A stretch of DNA of 64,000 nt from Pedobacter deserti (GCF_024436415.1 NZ_JAFMZQ010000001.1:2790001-2854000); one strand, 5' to 3'; shown: positions 44,492 through 53,618, numbered from the stretch's first letter. Made by a program: numbers and translations. The notes: generated by a model from the sequence alone, not told the origin.

Positions 44492-44522
44492 CAAATATAA
44501 AAGATGTTATTAAACTTTCAAA
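44492..44522 (-). promoter_or_regulatory. gbsR promoter overlapping operator
   Basis: On the minus strand TTTG (44522-44519), 19-nt spacer, TATATTTG (44499-44492). The -33 box lies within the dyad at 44506-44543. The ATG (44487) is 4 bp after the -7 element, so the transcript should be almost leaderless. Confidence 0.7.
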
Positions 44523-44543
44523 ATATATTGAAAGTTTAATAAC
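44506..44543. promoter_or_regulatory. candidate GbsR operator 1, 16-bp inverted repeat
   Basis: gttattaaactttcaa (44506-44521) and ttgaaagtttaataac (44528-44543) are exact inverted repeats with spacer aatata. Core tttcaa-N6-ttgaaa matches the core of the operator near 43950. Also lies upstream of the divergent PAS gene. Confidence 0.65.
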
Positions 44544-44631
44544 TAAATAAGAGTTCCAGCCTGCCCTTCCTGAAATCAGGCAGATTAGTTTGTATAAACT
44601 TGCTTATATTTATACGAACAGGTTTCGCTTT

Positions 44632-46692
44632 ATGAACCATATTTTACGTCCACCGGATAAGATCAAGAACTATCAGGCTTATATGGTCTTTATGCTGACC
44701 ATTATTTGGTCGGCAGTTACGGCTTTGGTCGTGGTGTTCGGCCTTTTCTACTTTCCGCAACTGAAGTCGAGATGGGCAATATTGTTAGGTGTGGCCTTGT
44801 TAATTGCTATAGTTAACCTAAGCCTGAACTATTATGGGCACACCCGCAAGGCGAGTTGGTCGCTCACCATCATGCTATGGCTGTACATCACCGTGCCATG
44901 CTATTCGGCCGGGGGGATATTTGCGCCCGGAATATTATCGCAAATGGCAGTCATTCTTACTGCCGGGTTTTTGCTCGGGCGAAGGGGTGGACTGGCAATT
45001 GGTCTGCTAACCATCGCAGCAGATTTTGCACTGGCTTTGCTCGAGGTAAACGGCCAGTTACCTGCGCCCACGGTAGTTCACGATCCGATCAGCAGGTGGA
45101 TCAGCGCTATGATTCCCATCATAACCATATTGGTGATGCAGTATTACGCGATCAACCATCTACGGAGCAGCCTGAGATCGATGCAGCGGGAAACCTTAAA
45201 GCGCAGAACGGCGGTAGCCCAGCGGGAACAGGCCTTCAATGAACTTGTTGAGCGGGAAAAGGAATTGGAAGACTATAAATATGCTTTAGACATTTCGTCT
45301 ATAGTGGCGATATCTAATGTTGACGGTGTCTTTTTGTACGTGAACGACAATTTCTGCAAAGTGAGCAAATACAGCGCTGAAGAACTTATAGGAAAGACTC
45401 ACGATATCCTTTTTTCCGGCTATCATCCACCAGAGTATTTCGACGAATTAGGCGCCGCGCTTATGGAGGGTAAGCCATACAGAGGAGAATTTTGCAACAA
45501 GGCGAAGGATGGCTCCAATTATTGGGTTGACTCCACGATCGTACCGTTTGTGAACGACGAAGGCGAGGTATATCAATACATATCGATAAACAGCGATATC
45601 ACGGCGAAAAAGGAGGCGGTGCAGCAGCTTAGGATAAGCAAAGAAAGATACAAATCCATCATAGAGGTTTCCAATATGGGCGCATGGGAATATGACCTGG
45701 ACACGCAACGGGTATGGTATAGTTCGCAATACTTTGCTATGCTGGGGTTCGACAGACCGGACGGAACCTGGGAGGATACGCAGGGTATGTCATGGGTTGA
45801 CCGCCTTCACCCCGACGACCGCGAAAATGCTGTGCGGATTTTCAATGAGTTCCTGAATGGCACTTCTACCGATCTGTACGAGAATTTCTTTCGGATGCGG
45901 CATAAGTCGGGCGACTGGGTCTGGATCTGGTCGCGCGCCAGGAAGCTCCAGGACCACCGGGGCAACCTTACGAATATTAGTTTAGGTACACATACCGATA
46001 TTTCGGCCAGGGTAAAAGCGGAACAAAAGACGAAGGAGAGCGAACAGCTCATCAGAAAGATCACGAGCCAGGTACCGGGAAATACCTACATGTTCGAAAT
46101 TGAAGAAACCGGCAAACTGAATTTCCTTTTTGTAAACCGTGGAACTGAGGAATACAATTTTACGGCCGATTTAGCGGATATTTCAAGAAATCCAGACAGG
46201 ATACTGGAAGTCTGGCATGAGGACGACCGCAGTCTTTTTGTCGAGAACATGAAGAAGGCCTATAAAACGGAAAGACCAATAAGCTTTCAATACCGGATTG
46301 TGGTAGACGGTGTGATTCGCTGGCGCTGGCTTCAGGCAGTACCGGAAAAAGATCAGGAAGGAAAAGTTGTTTGGTATGGCGCAACCCGCGATGTCACCGC
46401 TTTGGTTGACTATATCGCCTCCGCGGAACAGATCCTATATGATATTTCCCATGTACTGCGCCGGCCGATCTGCTCTATGCTGGGCATAACTACGCTGATC
46501 AGCGAGGGCAATCTCAGTCCTGATGAAGCTCTTGAGCTTGCCCGGCAAATGCATCCTGTGGCAAAGGAACTTGACAAGTTTATGAAAGAGCTAAATCAGG
46601 TGTATGAGCAGAAAAAACATGTCGACCAGCTAAACATTAACTTCGCTGCGCTTGTGGATAAACGCAATTCATTATTTGAGCGCGACGACTAG
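44632..46692 (+). CDS. multi-PAS membrane sensor with HisKA-like helix but no ATPase domain
   Basis: 686 residues from ATG 44632 (in-frame TTG 44590 rejected). Six hydrophobic helices within the first 180 residues, then coiled coil, PAS-1 (about 215-325), PAS-2 (340-450), PAS-3 (465-585), and a final helical part 'ILYDISHVLRRPICSMLGITTL' that resembles a histidine kinase H-box. The protein ends near 686 with 'NSLFERDD' and no HATPase_c. It may act as a partner or scaffold for another kinase. Intact stop codon; not a frameshift in the visible sequence. Confidence 0.8.
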   Translation: MNHILRPPDKIKNYQAYMVFMLTIIWSAVTALVVVFGLFYFPQLKSRWAILLGVALLIAIVNLSLNYYGHTRKASWSLTIMLWLYITVPCYSAGGIFAPGILSQMAVILTAGFLLGRRGGLAIGLLTIAADFALALLEVNGQLPAPTVVHDPISRWISAMIPIITILVMQYYAINHLRSSLRSMQRETLKRRTAVAQREQAFNELVEREKELEDYKYALDISSIVAISNVDGVFLYVNDNFCKVSKYSAEELIGKTHDILFSGYHPPEYFDELGAALMEGKPYRGEFCNKAKDGSNYWVDSTIVPFVNDEGEVYQYISINSDITAKKEAVQQLRISKERYKSIIEVSNMGAWEYDLDTQRVWYSSQYFAMLGFDRPDGTWEDTQGMSWVDRLHPDDRENAVRIFNEFLNGTSTDLYENFFRMRHKSGDWVWIWSRARKLQDHRGNLTNISLGTHTDISARVKAEQKTKESEQLIRKITSQVPGNTYMFEIEETGKLNFLFVNRGTEEYNFTADLADISRNPDRILEVWHEDDRSLFVENMKKAYKTERPISFQYRIVVDGVIRWRWLQAVPEKDQEGKVVWYGATRDVTALVDYIASAEQILYDISHVLRRPICSMLGITTLISEGNLSPDEALELARQMHPVAKELDKFMKELNQVYEQKKHVDQLNINFAALVDKRNSLFERDD

Positions 46693-46700
46693 CAGGCCAT

Positions 46701-47474
46701 TTAGACCGTTGGCAATGCACCGCCGTCGACCGAATAATTTGCACCCGTAATATATTTCGCTTCCGGAGAGGCCAGGAAGGCCACAAGGCTAGCTATCTCT
46801 TCCGGTTCGCCCATCCTGCCGAGAGGAACACCTACTTTATCCATCACCGCTTTGAAGGCTTCATCTGATGTGATGTTTGAGGATTTTGCAATGTTGTCGA
46901 TAAACTCCATCATTAGCGGGGTTTTTATCGCCCCTGGCGAAACGACGTTTACACGTATACCTTTTGCGCCAAGTTCGCTTGCCAGTGCTTTGCTGTAAAC
47001 GTTTAGGGCTGCTTTTGCAGATGAATAGGACATGGTCATTTCCCAGATCGGTTGCTTTGCCGAACCAGTAGAAATGTTGATGATCACCCCGTTTTTTTGC
47101 TCGATCATGGTGGGCAGCAAAGCTTTATTCACGCGGACTACCGACATAAAATTGAGCTGCCAGTCGTTGTTCCAGTGTTCGTCTGACAGCACGCTAAAAC
47201 CGCCTCCGGGACTTAAGTTCGCTCCTGCGTTATTTACAATAATATCTATCCTTCCGTATTTCTCTAAAATCTCTTTGGAAAGGGTGGCTGCACTTTCGGG
47301 TTGGGTCAGATCTGCGGATATAAAATGCTGTCCCTCGATGCTTTCTTCCGGTGCAGTTCGTGCTGTAATCACCACCTGAGCACCACGGTTACTTAATGTT
47401 TCGGCAATGGCCTTGCCAATACCTTTTGTTCCGCCTGTTACCAGCGCAACCTGTCCTTTTAATGAATTATCCAT
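46701..47474 (-). CDS. short-chain dehydrogenase/reductase
   Basis: 257 residues, classical SDR: TGGTKGIGKAIA, 'NNAG', catalytic S in 'INISTGSA', YSSAK (Y and K) and 'VSPGAIKTPLM'. NAD(P)H-dependent; substrate unknown. Divergent from an HxlR regulator, which probably controls it. Confidence 0.94.
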   Translation of the reverse strand: MDNSLKGQVALVTGGTKGIGKAIAETLSNRGAQVVITARTAPEESIEGQHFISADLTQPESAATLSKEILEKYGRIDIIVNNAGANLSPGGGFSVLSDEHWNNDWQLNFMSVVRVNKALLPTMIEQKNGVIINISTGSAKQPIWEMTMSYSSAKAALNVYSKALASELGAKGIRVNVVSPGAIKTPLMMEFIDNIAKSSNITSDEAFKAVMDKVGVPLGRMGEPEEIASLVAFLASPEAKYITGANYSVDGGALPTV

Positions 47475-47492
47475 ATCATTTATTTTATAATG

Positions 47493-47555
47493 TTTAGCAA
47501 AGCAACCTACAATACTTTACTTTTGCAAGTGGTTACACTATTGTATAGTAATAAC
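47493..47555 (+). promoter_or_regulatory. HxlR promoter with overlapping dyad operator
   Basis: TTTA (47493-47496), 21-nt spacer, TACTTTTG (47518-47525); start expected near 47531. A dyad actat-tgt-atagt (47537-47549) with outer gtta/taac sits at the start site, suggesting autorepression; outer arms are offset by one base. Confidence 0.5.
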
Positions 47556-47588
47556 ACCAAGTAAAGAATTGAACATTATCAACTAGTT

Positions 47589-47915
47589 ATGAGCAAAAGA
47601 AAATTGCAACAAACGGAATATAAATGCACGCTTCAGGAAATTTTAGGTGTGATCGGCGGAAAATGGTCGATGTCTATCATTTATGCTTTGTTTACTGGTA
47701 CAAAGCGTTTTAGCGAACTGGAACGACTCATACCAAACATCAGTACCCGAATGCTGGTAAAGGAATTGAAGAATATGGAAGCAAACGGAATCGTAACCAG
47801 AAAGGTTTTTGCTACTGTGCCGCCTACTGTGGAATATACGTTGACGACAAAAGGGGAAAAGTTAGAGCCCATCATTAATGAGCTCTATAAATGGGGCGTG
47901 GAATATGTAGGTTAA
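47589..47915 (+). CDS. HxlR-family transcriptional regulator
   Basis: 108 residues, winged-helix: 'CTLQEILGVIGGKWSMSIIYALFTGTKRFSELERLIPNISTRMLVKELKNMEANGIVTRKVFATVPPTVEYTLTTKGEKL' in family order; a single Cys near the N-terminus (position about 14) may sense electrophiles as in YodB-type members. Overlaps the OYE gene tail to tail by 4 bp. Confidence 0.95.
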   Translation: MSKRKLQQTEYKCTLQEILGVIGGKWSMSIIYALFTGTKRFSELERLIPNISTRMLVKELKNMEANGIVTRKVFATVPPTVEYTLTTKGEKLEPIINELYKWGVEYVG

Positions 47916-49000
47916 GCATACGCACTTAAAAAAGGGTAGTCGATATAACCCTGATCGCCGCCGCCAAACATCGTTGCCCTGTCTGGTTCATTCAGTGCCA
48001 CGTTGGCAAGAAAGCGTTGCGGCAGATCGGGGTTGGCCAGAAACAAGGTCCCGAAAGACACGGCTGTTGCGATGCCTCGTTCAAGCTCTGCTTCTGCCGT
48101 GTCTCTGTTGTAGCCTGAGTTGGCAATCACTGCTTGCTTAATCATCTTCCCGAAAACTTCCATCTCATCTATTTCAGGATAATGTTCCGGTGCGGGGAAA
48201 TACGGACTCCTCTTCATCAGTTCCACATAAGCAAAATCAAGTTTGTTCAATTCGTTTATGAGGTAGGTGTAGGTTTCAACCGGGTTATCCAGCACCATGT
48301 TACCGTAGGGATGCAATGGCGAGATTTTAATTCCGACCCGCTGACCCCCTACTGCAGCGATCAGCTCCTGCATCACCTCCAGCACAAAGCGTGCTTTATT
48401 GGCATTACTTCCGCCATATTTATCTGTCCGTTGGTTTGCGCTCTCGGCCAGAAACTGGTTGGGCAGATACCCATTTGCCGCGTGAAGCTCTACCCCATCA
48501 AATCCGGCTTCTATCGCATTTTTAGCGGCCCTACCGTAGTCGGCTATGGTTTGCCCGATCTGCTCGTCCGTAATTTCCTGCGGAACCTCATAGTCCTTAA
48601 GCCCCTGCGAGGTAAAATGTTGCATGCCTGTTATAGGCAAAGCCGAGGGTGCAAGGGGCAATTTGCCATTCCGGTCTACGGAATGTCCTGCCCTGCCTGT
48701 GTGCCAAAGTTGAGCGATGATAAGGCCGCCTTCGTCATGTACGGCTTTGGTCACCTTTTCCCAGGCTTCGATTTGTTCCTCAGTGAAAATACCCGGAGTA
48801 AAGGGACTGCCAGTTGCGTCTTCACTGATCCGGATCGCTTCGGTGAATATCACGCCTGCACTTACCCGCTGCGTATAGTATTTTACCGTAGGATCGCCTA
48901 CCACACCGTTGATGTTGGCGCGACTTCTTGTCATGGCCGACATAGCCATTTTGTTTTTCAAATGCAGGCTTCCTAAGCTTGCTTTCTCTAATAGTTTCAT
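47912..49000 (-). CDS. Old Yellow Enzyme-family alkene reductase
   Basis: 362 residues from ATG 49000 (MKLLEKASLGSLHLKNKMAM); a longer frame to 49081 lacks support. FMN-binding TIM barrel with 'AMTRSRA', 'QLWHTGRAGH', 'GFDGVELHAANGYLPNQFL' and 'GVIFTEA'. Reduces activated alkenes and quinones with NADPH, in line with the neighbouring HxlR and dehydrogenase genes. Confidence 0.95.
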   Translation of the reverse strand: MKLLEKASLGSLHLKNKMAMSAMTRSRANINGVVGDPTVKYYTQRVSAGVIFTEAIRISEDATGSPFTPGIFTEEQIEAWEKVTKAVHDEGGLIIAQLWHTGRAGHSVDRNGKLPLAPSALPITGMQHFTSQGLKDYEVPQEITDEQIGQTIADYGRAAKNAIEAGFDGVELHAANGYLPNQFLAESANQRTDKYGGSNANKARFVLEVMQELIAAVGGQRVGIKISPLHPYGNMVLDNPVETYTYLINELNKLDFAYVELMKRSPYFPAPEHYPEIDEMEVFGKMIKQAVIANSGYNRDTAEAELERGIATAVSFGTLFLANPDLPQRFLANVALNEPDRATMFGGGDQGYIDYPFLSAYA

Positions 49001-49034
49001 ATTTTCTAATGTTGAATGTATAAGACGTATTTCT

Positions 49035-49988
49035 TTATCTTTCTTCTGGGAATTCGACGACAACCTTACCGACGAAGCCACCTGCCTCTGCGTATTGATA
49101 TGCCTGGCGGTATTCCGTAAACGGAAATACCCGGTTGACCTTCACTTCGAAGCCGTTCCTTATGGCAGCCAATAAGGCATCGGCGTATTTTTTAGATGGG
49201 CTGGAAAGGACGACCTGGTGTTTCTTTCCGGTAAAGAAGTTGGATATTTTAGACAGGATGATCTCAACGGGTTTGGGCGTCGGGTTCAGGAAGAGCGACC
49301 GGGGATTCATGATTTGTTTAGCCTTCCGGTAGCCCATTTTTCCCGACAGATCAATCACTATATCGTAGGTGTGTTTTTGAGCAAGAATGTCTTCTTTTTT
49401 ATAGTCGACCACCCGGGCAGCACCCCATTGTTTGGCATATCGCATCCCGCCTGCACTTGTAACCGCTGTTACATCAGCATCGGTTTGTGACAGTAACTGC
49501 ATCAGAAACATGCCATAACCACCGGTAGCGCCGTTTACCAGGACTGTTGTTTGTGAATCGGTATGGCCCATTTTCTCGAAGGTAGTGACCGCAGCAGTGC
49601 CGACGACTGGGATAGATGCGGCCTGAGCGAAACTCAATTCTGAAGGCTTCCTCCATACCAGATTCGCGGGTACGGCGATATACTCGGAAGATGCGCCGTC
49701 TTTCATGATGTTCCCTACCACACCAAAAACTTCATCTCCTTTTTTAAGTCCTTTCACGGAAGTTCCGGTGGCGACAACTACGCCTGCAAAATCGGCGCCG
49801 GTGTACTTCGGAAACTTTGAACCCGACATGAGTTTCATCTCTCCCTTCCGGATCTTCCAATCCATAGGGTTGATGGAAAATGTTTTGACTTTTACGAGCA
49901 CCTGATCATCTTTGACCGAAGGGTTTTGTCTCTCTACAATTTGCAGAACCTCTGTGGTCCCGAACTTTTCGTATGCTATCGCTTTCAT
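49035..49988 (-). CDS. zinc-independent medium-chain dehydrogenase/quinone oxidoreductase
   Basis: 317 residues from ATG 49988 (MKAIAYEKFGTTEVLQIVER). 'KYTGADFAGVV', 'NGATGGYGMFLMQLL' (cofactor-binding) and 'VDYKKEDIL' fit MDR quinone oxidoreductases; no zinc ligands at the expected places. 34 bp from the OYE gene, so co-transcription is likely. Probably reduces quinones or enones. Confidence 0.92.
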   Translation of the reverse strand: MKAIAYEKFGTTEVLQIVERQNPSVKDDQVLVKVKTFSINPMDWKIRKGEMKLMSGSKFPKYTGADFAGVVVATGTSVKGLKKGDEVFGVVGNIMKDGASSEYIAVPANLVWRKPSELSFAQAASIPVVGTAAVTTFEKMGHTDSQTTVLVNGATGGYGMFLMQLLSQTDADVTAVTSAGGMRYAKQWGAARVVDYKKEDILAQKHTYDIVIDLSGKMGYRKAKQIMNPRSLFLNPTPKPVEIILSKISNFFTGKKHQVVLSSPSKKYADALLAAIRNGFEVKVNRVFPFTEYRQAYQYAEAGGFVGKVVVEFPEER

Positions 49989-50064
49989 GATATTATGTTT
50001 AAATGATATCACAAAGTTGCGAAGCGGCCAACGCCTAAACTTGTATCAAAACACTGATGTTGTT

Positions 50065-50787
50065 TTAGTGTACCAGAATCAGATTGCTGTTCATCTTCAA
50101 AGCCTTGGGCGGCATACCGAACATTTCGTACATGTATTTATTGAGTTGGGGCAGGTCGTAAAAGCCTGTCTCATAGGCTATCTCGGTAAGGCTCTTGTCT
50201 TTCTCCGTAAGCGCCAGATAGATGGCCTGCCGCAGGCGTGTCCACAACAGGTATTTAGAAAGGCTGCTGCCGGTCTGTTCTTTAAACAGTGCGGCTAAAC
50301 GGGAGGGCGACAAAAATACCTTGTCGGAAAAGGTCTGTGGCGTAATATCAGACTCGAAGTAATTGCTCCGGATATAATCGACGATCGTAGCAACCCGGTC
50401 GTCATATTGCAGCACCGGAATCTTCGAAATCAGCGTTTCGATAACATCTGGAACGCTCCGGCTATGTTCCGGAGTTCCGAAAAAAGTGATTATCTCTTGT
50501 GCTGAACGGAAAATGGTAAAAGCCTCGTTTTCTTTAAACCTTGTGGAAAGCTCAAGCCCGAGATTGGAATAAGGTTCTATGTTTAACACACTTAGCGTGC
50601 CCTTTTCTGCAACGCATAAATGCCTGACATGCGGTTTGATAAGAAAGCCATAAATACCCTCGTTTAACGTCCCATCGATGGTAGAGTTAAATGGGGTGTC
50701 GGTCGACAGCACGATCTGATAGGCCGCATGGTGATGGATTTCTACCGTGAGATTGCTTGCCTGAAGCGCTAATATAAAGGGGTTCAT
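50065..50787 (-). CDS. AraC-family transcriptional regulator
   Basis: 240 residues; N-terminal ligand domain, C-terminal HTH pair 'TPQTFSDKVFLSPSRLAALFKEQTGSSLSKYLLWTRL' and 'SLTEIAYETGFYDLPQLNKYMYEMFGMPPKALK'. Upstream of the MDR-OYE genes on the same strand; may regulate them, as inference. Divergent from a second AraC gene 105 bp away. Confidence 0.93.
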   Translation of the reverse strand: MNPFILALQASNLTVEIHHHAAYQIVLSTDTPFNSTIDGTLNEGIYGFLIKPHVRHLCVAEKGTLSVLNIEPYSNLGLELSTRFKENEAFTIFRSAQEIITFFGTPEHSRSVPDVIETLISKIPVLQYDDRVATIVDYIRSNYFESDITPQTFSDKVFLSPSRLAALFKEQTGSSLSKYLLWTRLRQAIYLALTEKDKSLTEIAYETGFYDLPQLNKYMYEMFGMPPKALKMNSNLILVH

Positions 50788-50891
50788 ATGCAGATTTTAG
50801 ACACAATGATTCTCGAATGCAAAATAGCTATTATAAACTGTGTAAGACATGCAAAAACCAATTTGCTATTTTTGACGCAAAAGTATTTCAG

Positions 50892-51809
50892 ATGACCAAT
50901 CCAGAGAGCGAGACCCAGGTTGATTACAAGATCAGGATAAACAAGGTATTCAGATACATTGACGAGCATTTGGACGCACAGGTTTCCCTGGCCGAGGTTG
51001 CGGAAATTGCCAGTTTCTCAGCATTTCACTTCCACCGCGTATTTAAGATGGTGACAGGCGAAGCGCTTGGCGCGTATATTACCCGTCGCAGAATTGAAAA
51101 AGCTGCGTCCGACCTACTCCATAAGGACGGTCCGCTCACGGAGATTCTTGTAAAATATGGTTTCAGCGACAATGCCTCGTTTACCAGAACCTTTAAAAAG
51201 TACTATGGGGTAAGTCCTACCGAATTCAGAAAACAAAACCCCAACAGATTTAGCAAGATAAGCCAAATGCTCAGCAAGATCGGTCAAGTTTACCCCGATG
51301 TCGAGAGATACCTTTGCGTTATTAATGATCTAAAAACATGGATAACAATGAACGCAAAAATTGAAATCAAAACGATTCAGGAAATACAGGTGGCCTGCAT
51401 ACCCTGCATTGGCCATCAAAATGTGCAGACTGCCTACCAGAAGTTAATACGCTGGGCAACGCCGCTCGGATTGCTTTCAGTGCATACTAAAATGGCGACC
51501 CTTTATCACGACAGTTTTAAAATCACAGATTCGAACAAAGTTCGCATGGAGGCTTGTGTACTGATAAGTGAGCCCGTAAAAGTAAGTGGCGAAGTAACTT
51601 TATCGACAATCCCCGGCGGGAAGTTCATAGTCGGCAGTTTCGAGATCGGGCTAGAGGAATTTGAGAAATCCTGGACCGGGCTCTTTATCTGGATGAATGA
51701 GAACGGCTATAAAAAGGCCAGTCAGAATCCTTTTGAAATCTATCACAATGATTTTAGTAAGCATCCTGAGCAGAAAGCCATCGTAGATTTTTATATTCCT
51801 ATCGAATAA
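50892..51809 (+). CDS. AraC-family regulator with GyrI-like effector domain
   Basis: 305 residues from ATG 50892 (MTNPESETQVDYKIRINKVF); earlier in-frame starts are not supported. HTH domain first ('VSLAEVAEIASFSAFHFHRVFKMVTGEALGAYITRRRIEKA'), GyrI-like ligand domain after ('EIQVACIPCIGHQN' to 'FYIPIE'), as in MarA-like multidrug-response proteins. A TATTTTTG -7 element is at 50867-50874, 17 bp before the start. Confidence 0.92.
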   Translation: MTNPESETQVDYKIRINKVFRYIDEHLDAQVSLAEVAEIASFSAFHFHRVFKMVTGEALGAYITRRRIEKAASDLLHKDGPLTEILVKYGFSDNASFTRTFKKYYGVSPTEFRKQNPNRFSKISQMLSKIGQVYPDVERYLCVINDLKTWITMNAKIEIKTIQEIQVACIPCIGHQNVQTAYQKLIRWATPLGLLSVHTKMATLYHDSFKITDSNKVRMEACVLISEPVKVSGEVTLSTIPGGKFIVGSFEIGLEEFEKSWTGLFIWMNENGYKKASQNPFEIYHNDFSKHPEQKAIVDFYIPIE

Positions 51810-51824
51810 AAATTCTTCTTAAAA

Positions 51825-51871
51825 CTTGCGTAGTTAAATAGCTACATATATATTTGTAGTCAAATAACTAC
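51825..51871 (+). promoter_or_regulatory. ArsR-gene promoter with tandem dyad operators
   Basis: -33 cttg (51825-51828), 20-nt spacer, -7 tatatttg (51849-51856). Two 16-bp dyads gtagttaaatagctac (51830-51845) and gtagtcaaataactac (51856-51871) share 14 of 16 bases and lie in the spacer and at the start site. This is the layout of autorepression by an ArsR dimer. Confidence 0.78.
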
Positions 51872-51874
51872 ATA

Positions 51875-52213
51875 ATGAATTTAAGAAGAGACGTTTTTCA
51901 GGCTATTTCCGACCCGACCCGACGGGCCATCCTCTTGCTAGTTGCCTCTCAGTCGCTGTCGGCCGGTGCCATTGCGGCCAACTTTGATACTGCCAGACCT
52001 ACCATTTCCAAGCACTTGCAAATTCTTACGGAGTGTGAACTCTTACGCCAGGAACAAACAGGCAGAGAGGTTCACTATCATATCAGTGCCCAAAAAATGA
52101 AAGAGGTGGCCGACTTTTTAGAGCCTTTCCGCCAGATGTGGGACGAGCGATTTAACAAGCTGGAAGCCGTAATGAAACAATACAAAAGCAAGCAAGATGG
52201 AACAGAAAACTAA
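51875..52213 (+). CDS. ArsR-family winged-helix regulator
   Basis: 112 residues: '[20 protein letters not shown]', '[28 protein letters not shown]'. Typical of the subgroup paired with AHSA1 proteins. No obvious metal-binding CxC, so the signal may not be a metal. Overlaps the next gene by 17 bp. Confidence 0.94.
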   Translation: MNLRRDVFQAISDPTRRAILLLVASQSLSAGAIAANFDTARPTISKHLQILTECELLRQEQTGREVHYHISAQKMKEVADFLEPFRQMWDERFNKLEAVMKQYKSKQDGTEN

Positions 52214-52661
52214 AATAAACGCCGAAGAAGGCAGTCAGGAGATTACCATTACCCGGGTGTTCGACCTGCCGGTTGAACTGCTTTTTAAAGCTTATGAAGA
52301 GGCTGAGCTATTTGAGCAATGGATGAGTACTAAGGTAACCAAGTTCGATATGCGCAAACATGGCTCCTACGCGTTTGAAACTTCGCATAACGGTCAGGTG
52401 GCTTTTGCGGCCAACGGTACAATTCACGAATTTGTTCCCAACCTGAAAATTACCCGCACATTTGAAATGGAAAATACACCATTTCCCGTGCAACTCGAAT
52501 ATCTGGAGTTTGAAGCCCTCAATGCCGAAACCAGCAAGCTTACCATGCAAATCGTGTTCAAGTCGACCGCCCACCGCAACCAGCTGCTTCAAATGCCTTT
52601 CGCGCAGGGGCTCAACTGGGCACACAATAAACTGCAAGACACCCTAAACGCTTTAAAATAG
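52197..52661 (+). CDS. AHSA1/SRPBCC-family protein
   Basis: 154 residues, START-like helix-grip fold with '[28 protein letters not shown]', '[23 protein letters not shown]' and '[16 protein letters not shown]'. Overlaps the ArsR gene; such pairs are common in Bacteroidota. Ligand unknown. Confidence 0.93.
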   Translation: MEQKTKINAEEGSQEITITRVFDLPVELLFKAYEEAELFEQWMSTKVTKFDMRKHGSYAFETSHNGQVAFAANGTIHEFVPNLKITRTFEMENTPFPVQLEYLEFEALNAETSKLTMQIVFKSTAHRNQLLQMPFAQGLNWAHNKLQDTLNALK

Positions 52662-52664
52662 AAT

Positions 52665-53069
52665 ATGAAAAAGACACACAAGATCATCTACTGGGTAGCC
52701 ACCCTATGGCTGGGACTGGGCATGACATCAACTGGCATTGTGCAGCTTATCCAAATGGACGAGGAAGCACAAAAGATGAGTGAACTCGGCTATCCTGGCT
52801 ATTTTTTAACCGTCATAGGCATCTGGAAGATACTGGGTACCATAGCGATTATCCTGCCCAAAACACCTCTGCTCAAAGAATGGGCCTATGCGGGATTCTT
52901 TTTCCTCATGACCGGGGCTATTTTTAGTCACCTGGCCCATGGCGACAGCGCCATAGAGTACTTTGGCCCTGCCTTGTTGCTGGTGCTTACCACAGTCTCC
53001 TGGTATTTCCGACCGGCCGACCGCAAGGTCGGTGCAGCGGTTACTGCCTCAGCTCATCCTCATACGTAG
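52665..53069 (+). CDS. DoxX-family membrane protein
   Basis: 134 residues with four hydrophobic helices ('IIYWVATLWLGLGMTSTGIVQLI', 'YFLTVIGIWKILGTIAIIL', 'WAYAGFFFLMTGAIFSHLA', 'YFGPALLLVLTTVSWY'). 3 bp after the AHSA1 gene, so it is the third gene of this operon. The 3' end overlaps the DinB gene by 29 bp in the opposite orientation. Confidence 0.9.
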   Translation: MKKTHKIIYWVATLWLGLGMTSTGIVQLIQMDEEAQKMSELGYPGYFLTVIGIWKILGTIAIILPKTPLLKEWAYAGFFFLMTGAIFSHLAHGDSAIEYFGPALLLVLTTVSWYFRPADRKVGAAVTASAHPHT

Positions 53070-53544
53070 GCCCGTACATACCCGGCACTTTGTTACCCGT
53101 AGCGCGCAGGTAAACGATCATTTCACCCCTGTGATGATAGATGTGATTGAAGAGAAACCCGCGTGCTACGATGCCTCTCGGCATTGGGCCGAGAAGTACT
53201 TTGTCCCCTACTTTCATCGTCCAGTTCACGGCCAGATCCTCTTCCTTTAGTGCTTGCAGCGCTGCTCTGGCTTTTTCTACATTGCTTTCGAAAAGCGCAA
53301 GGGTTGCCTGAATATCGTCCGTACTGCCACGCTCCAGGTGGTCGGCCGTGATGTCGTACACATCTTGTGTAAACGTACCCTCATACCAATAATAGATCGT
53401 AGCAATGTGCTGGGCAAGTTCGCCCATGTTCCATGAGGTTTCAGAAGGCTTATAGCCAAGGTCCTTTTCCGGAACAGCCTGCAACAACTTTCGTGTACTG
53501 TTTACCTCATGTTCAAATTCCTGTGTAAGATATTGTAAAATCAT
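53041..53544 (-). CDS. DinB-family protein
   Basis: 167 residues from ATG 53544 (MILQYLTQEFEHEVNSTRKLL). Three metal-ligand His: the helix 'NMGELAQHIATIYYWY' and 'FLFNHIYHHRGEMIVYLRATG' are the family hallmarks. Function of most DinB proteins is unknown; some act as thiol transferases. Confidence 0.92.
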   Translation of the reverse strand: MILQYLTQEFEHEVNSTRKLLQAVPEKDLGYKPSETSWNMGELAQHIATIYYWYEGTFTQDVYDITADHLERGSTDDIQATLALFESNVEKARAALQALKEEDLAVNWTMKVGDKVLLGPMPRGIVARGFLFNHIYHHRGEMIVYLRATGNKVPGMYGPTYEDELRQ

Positions 53545-53618
53545 AATCAACGCTTTTCATAAAGATAACAAATATTCGCGCCTTTCTTTTTACCTTAAGG
53601 CCCGATTAACGTATAGAC

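Noticed and set aside
48134..48976. 280-codon frame opposite the OYE gene
   Set aside because: Rich in Cys, Phe and His in a random manner, no motif; OYE is clear.
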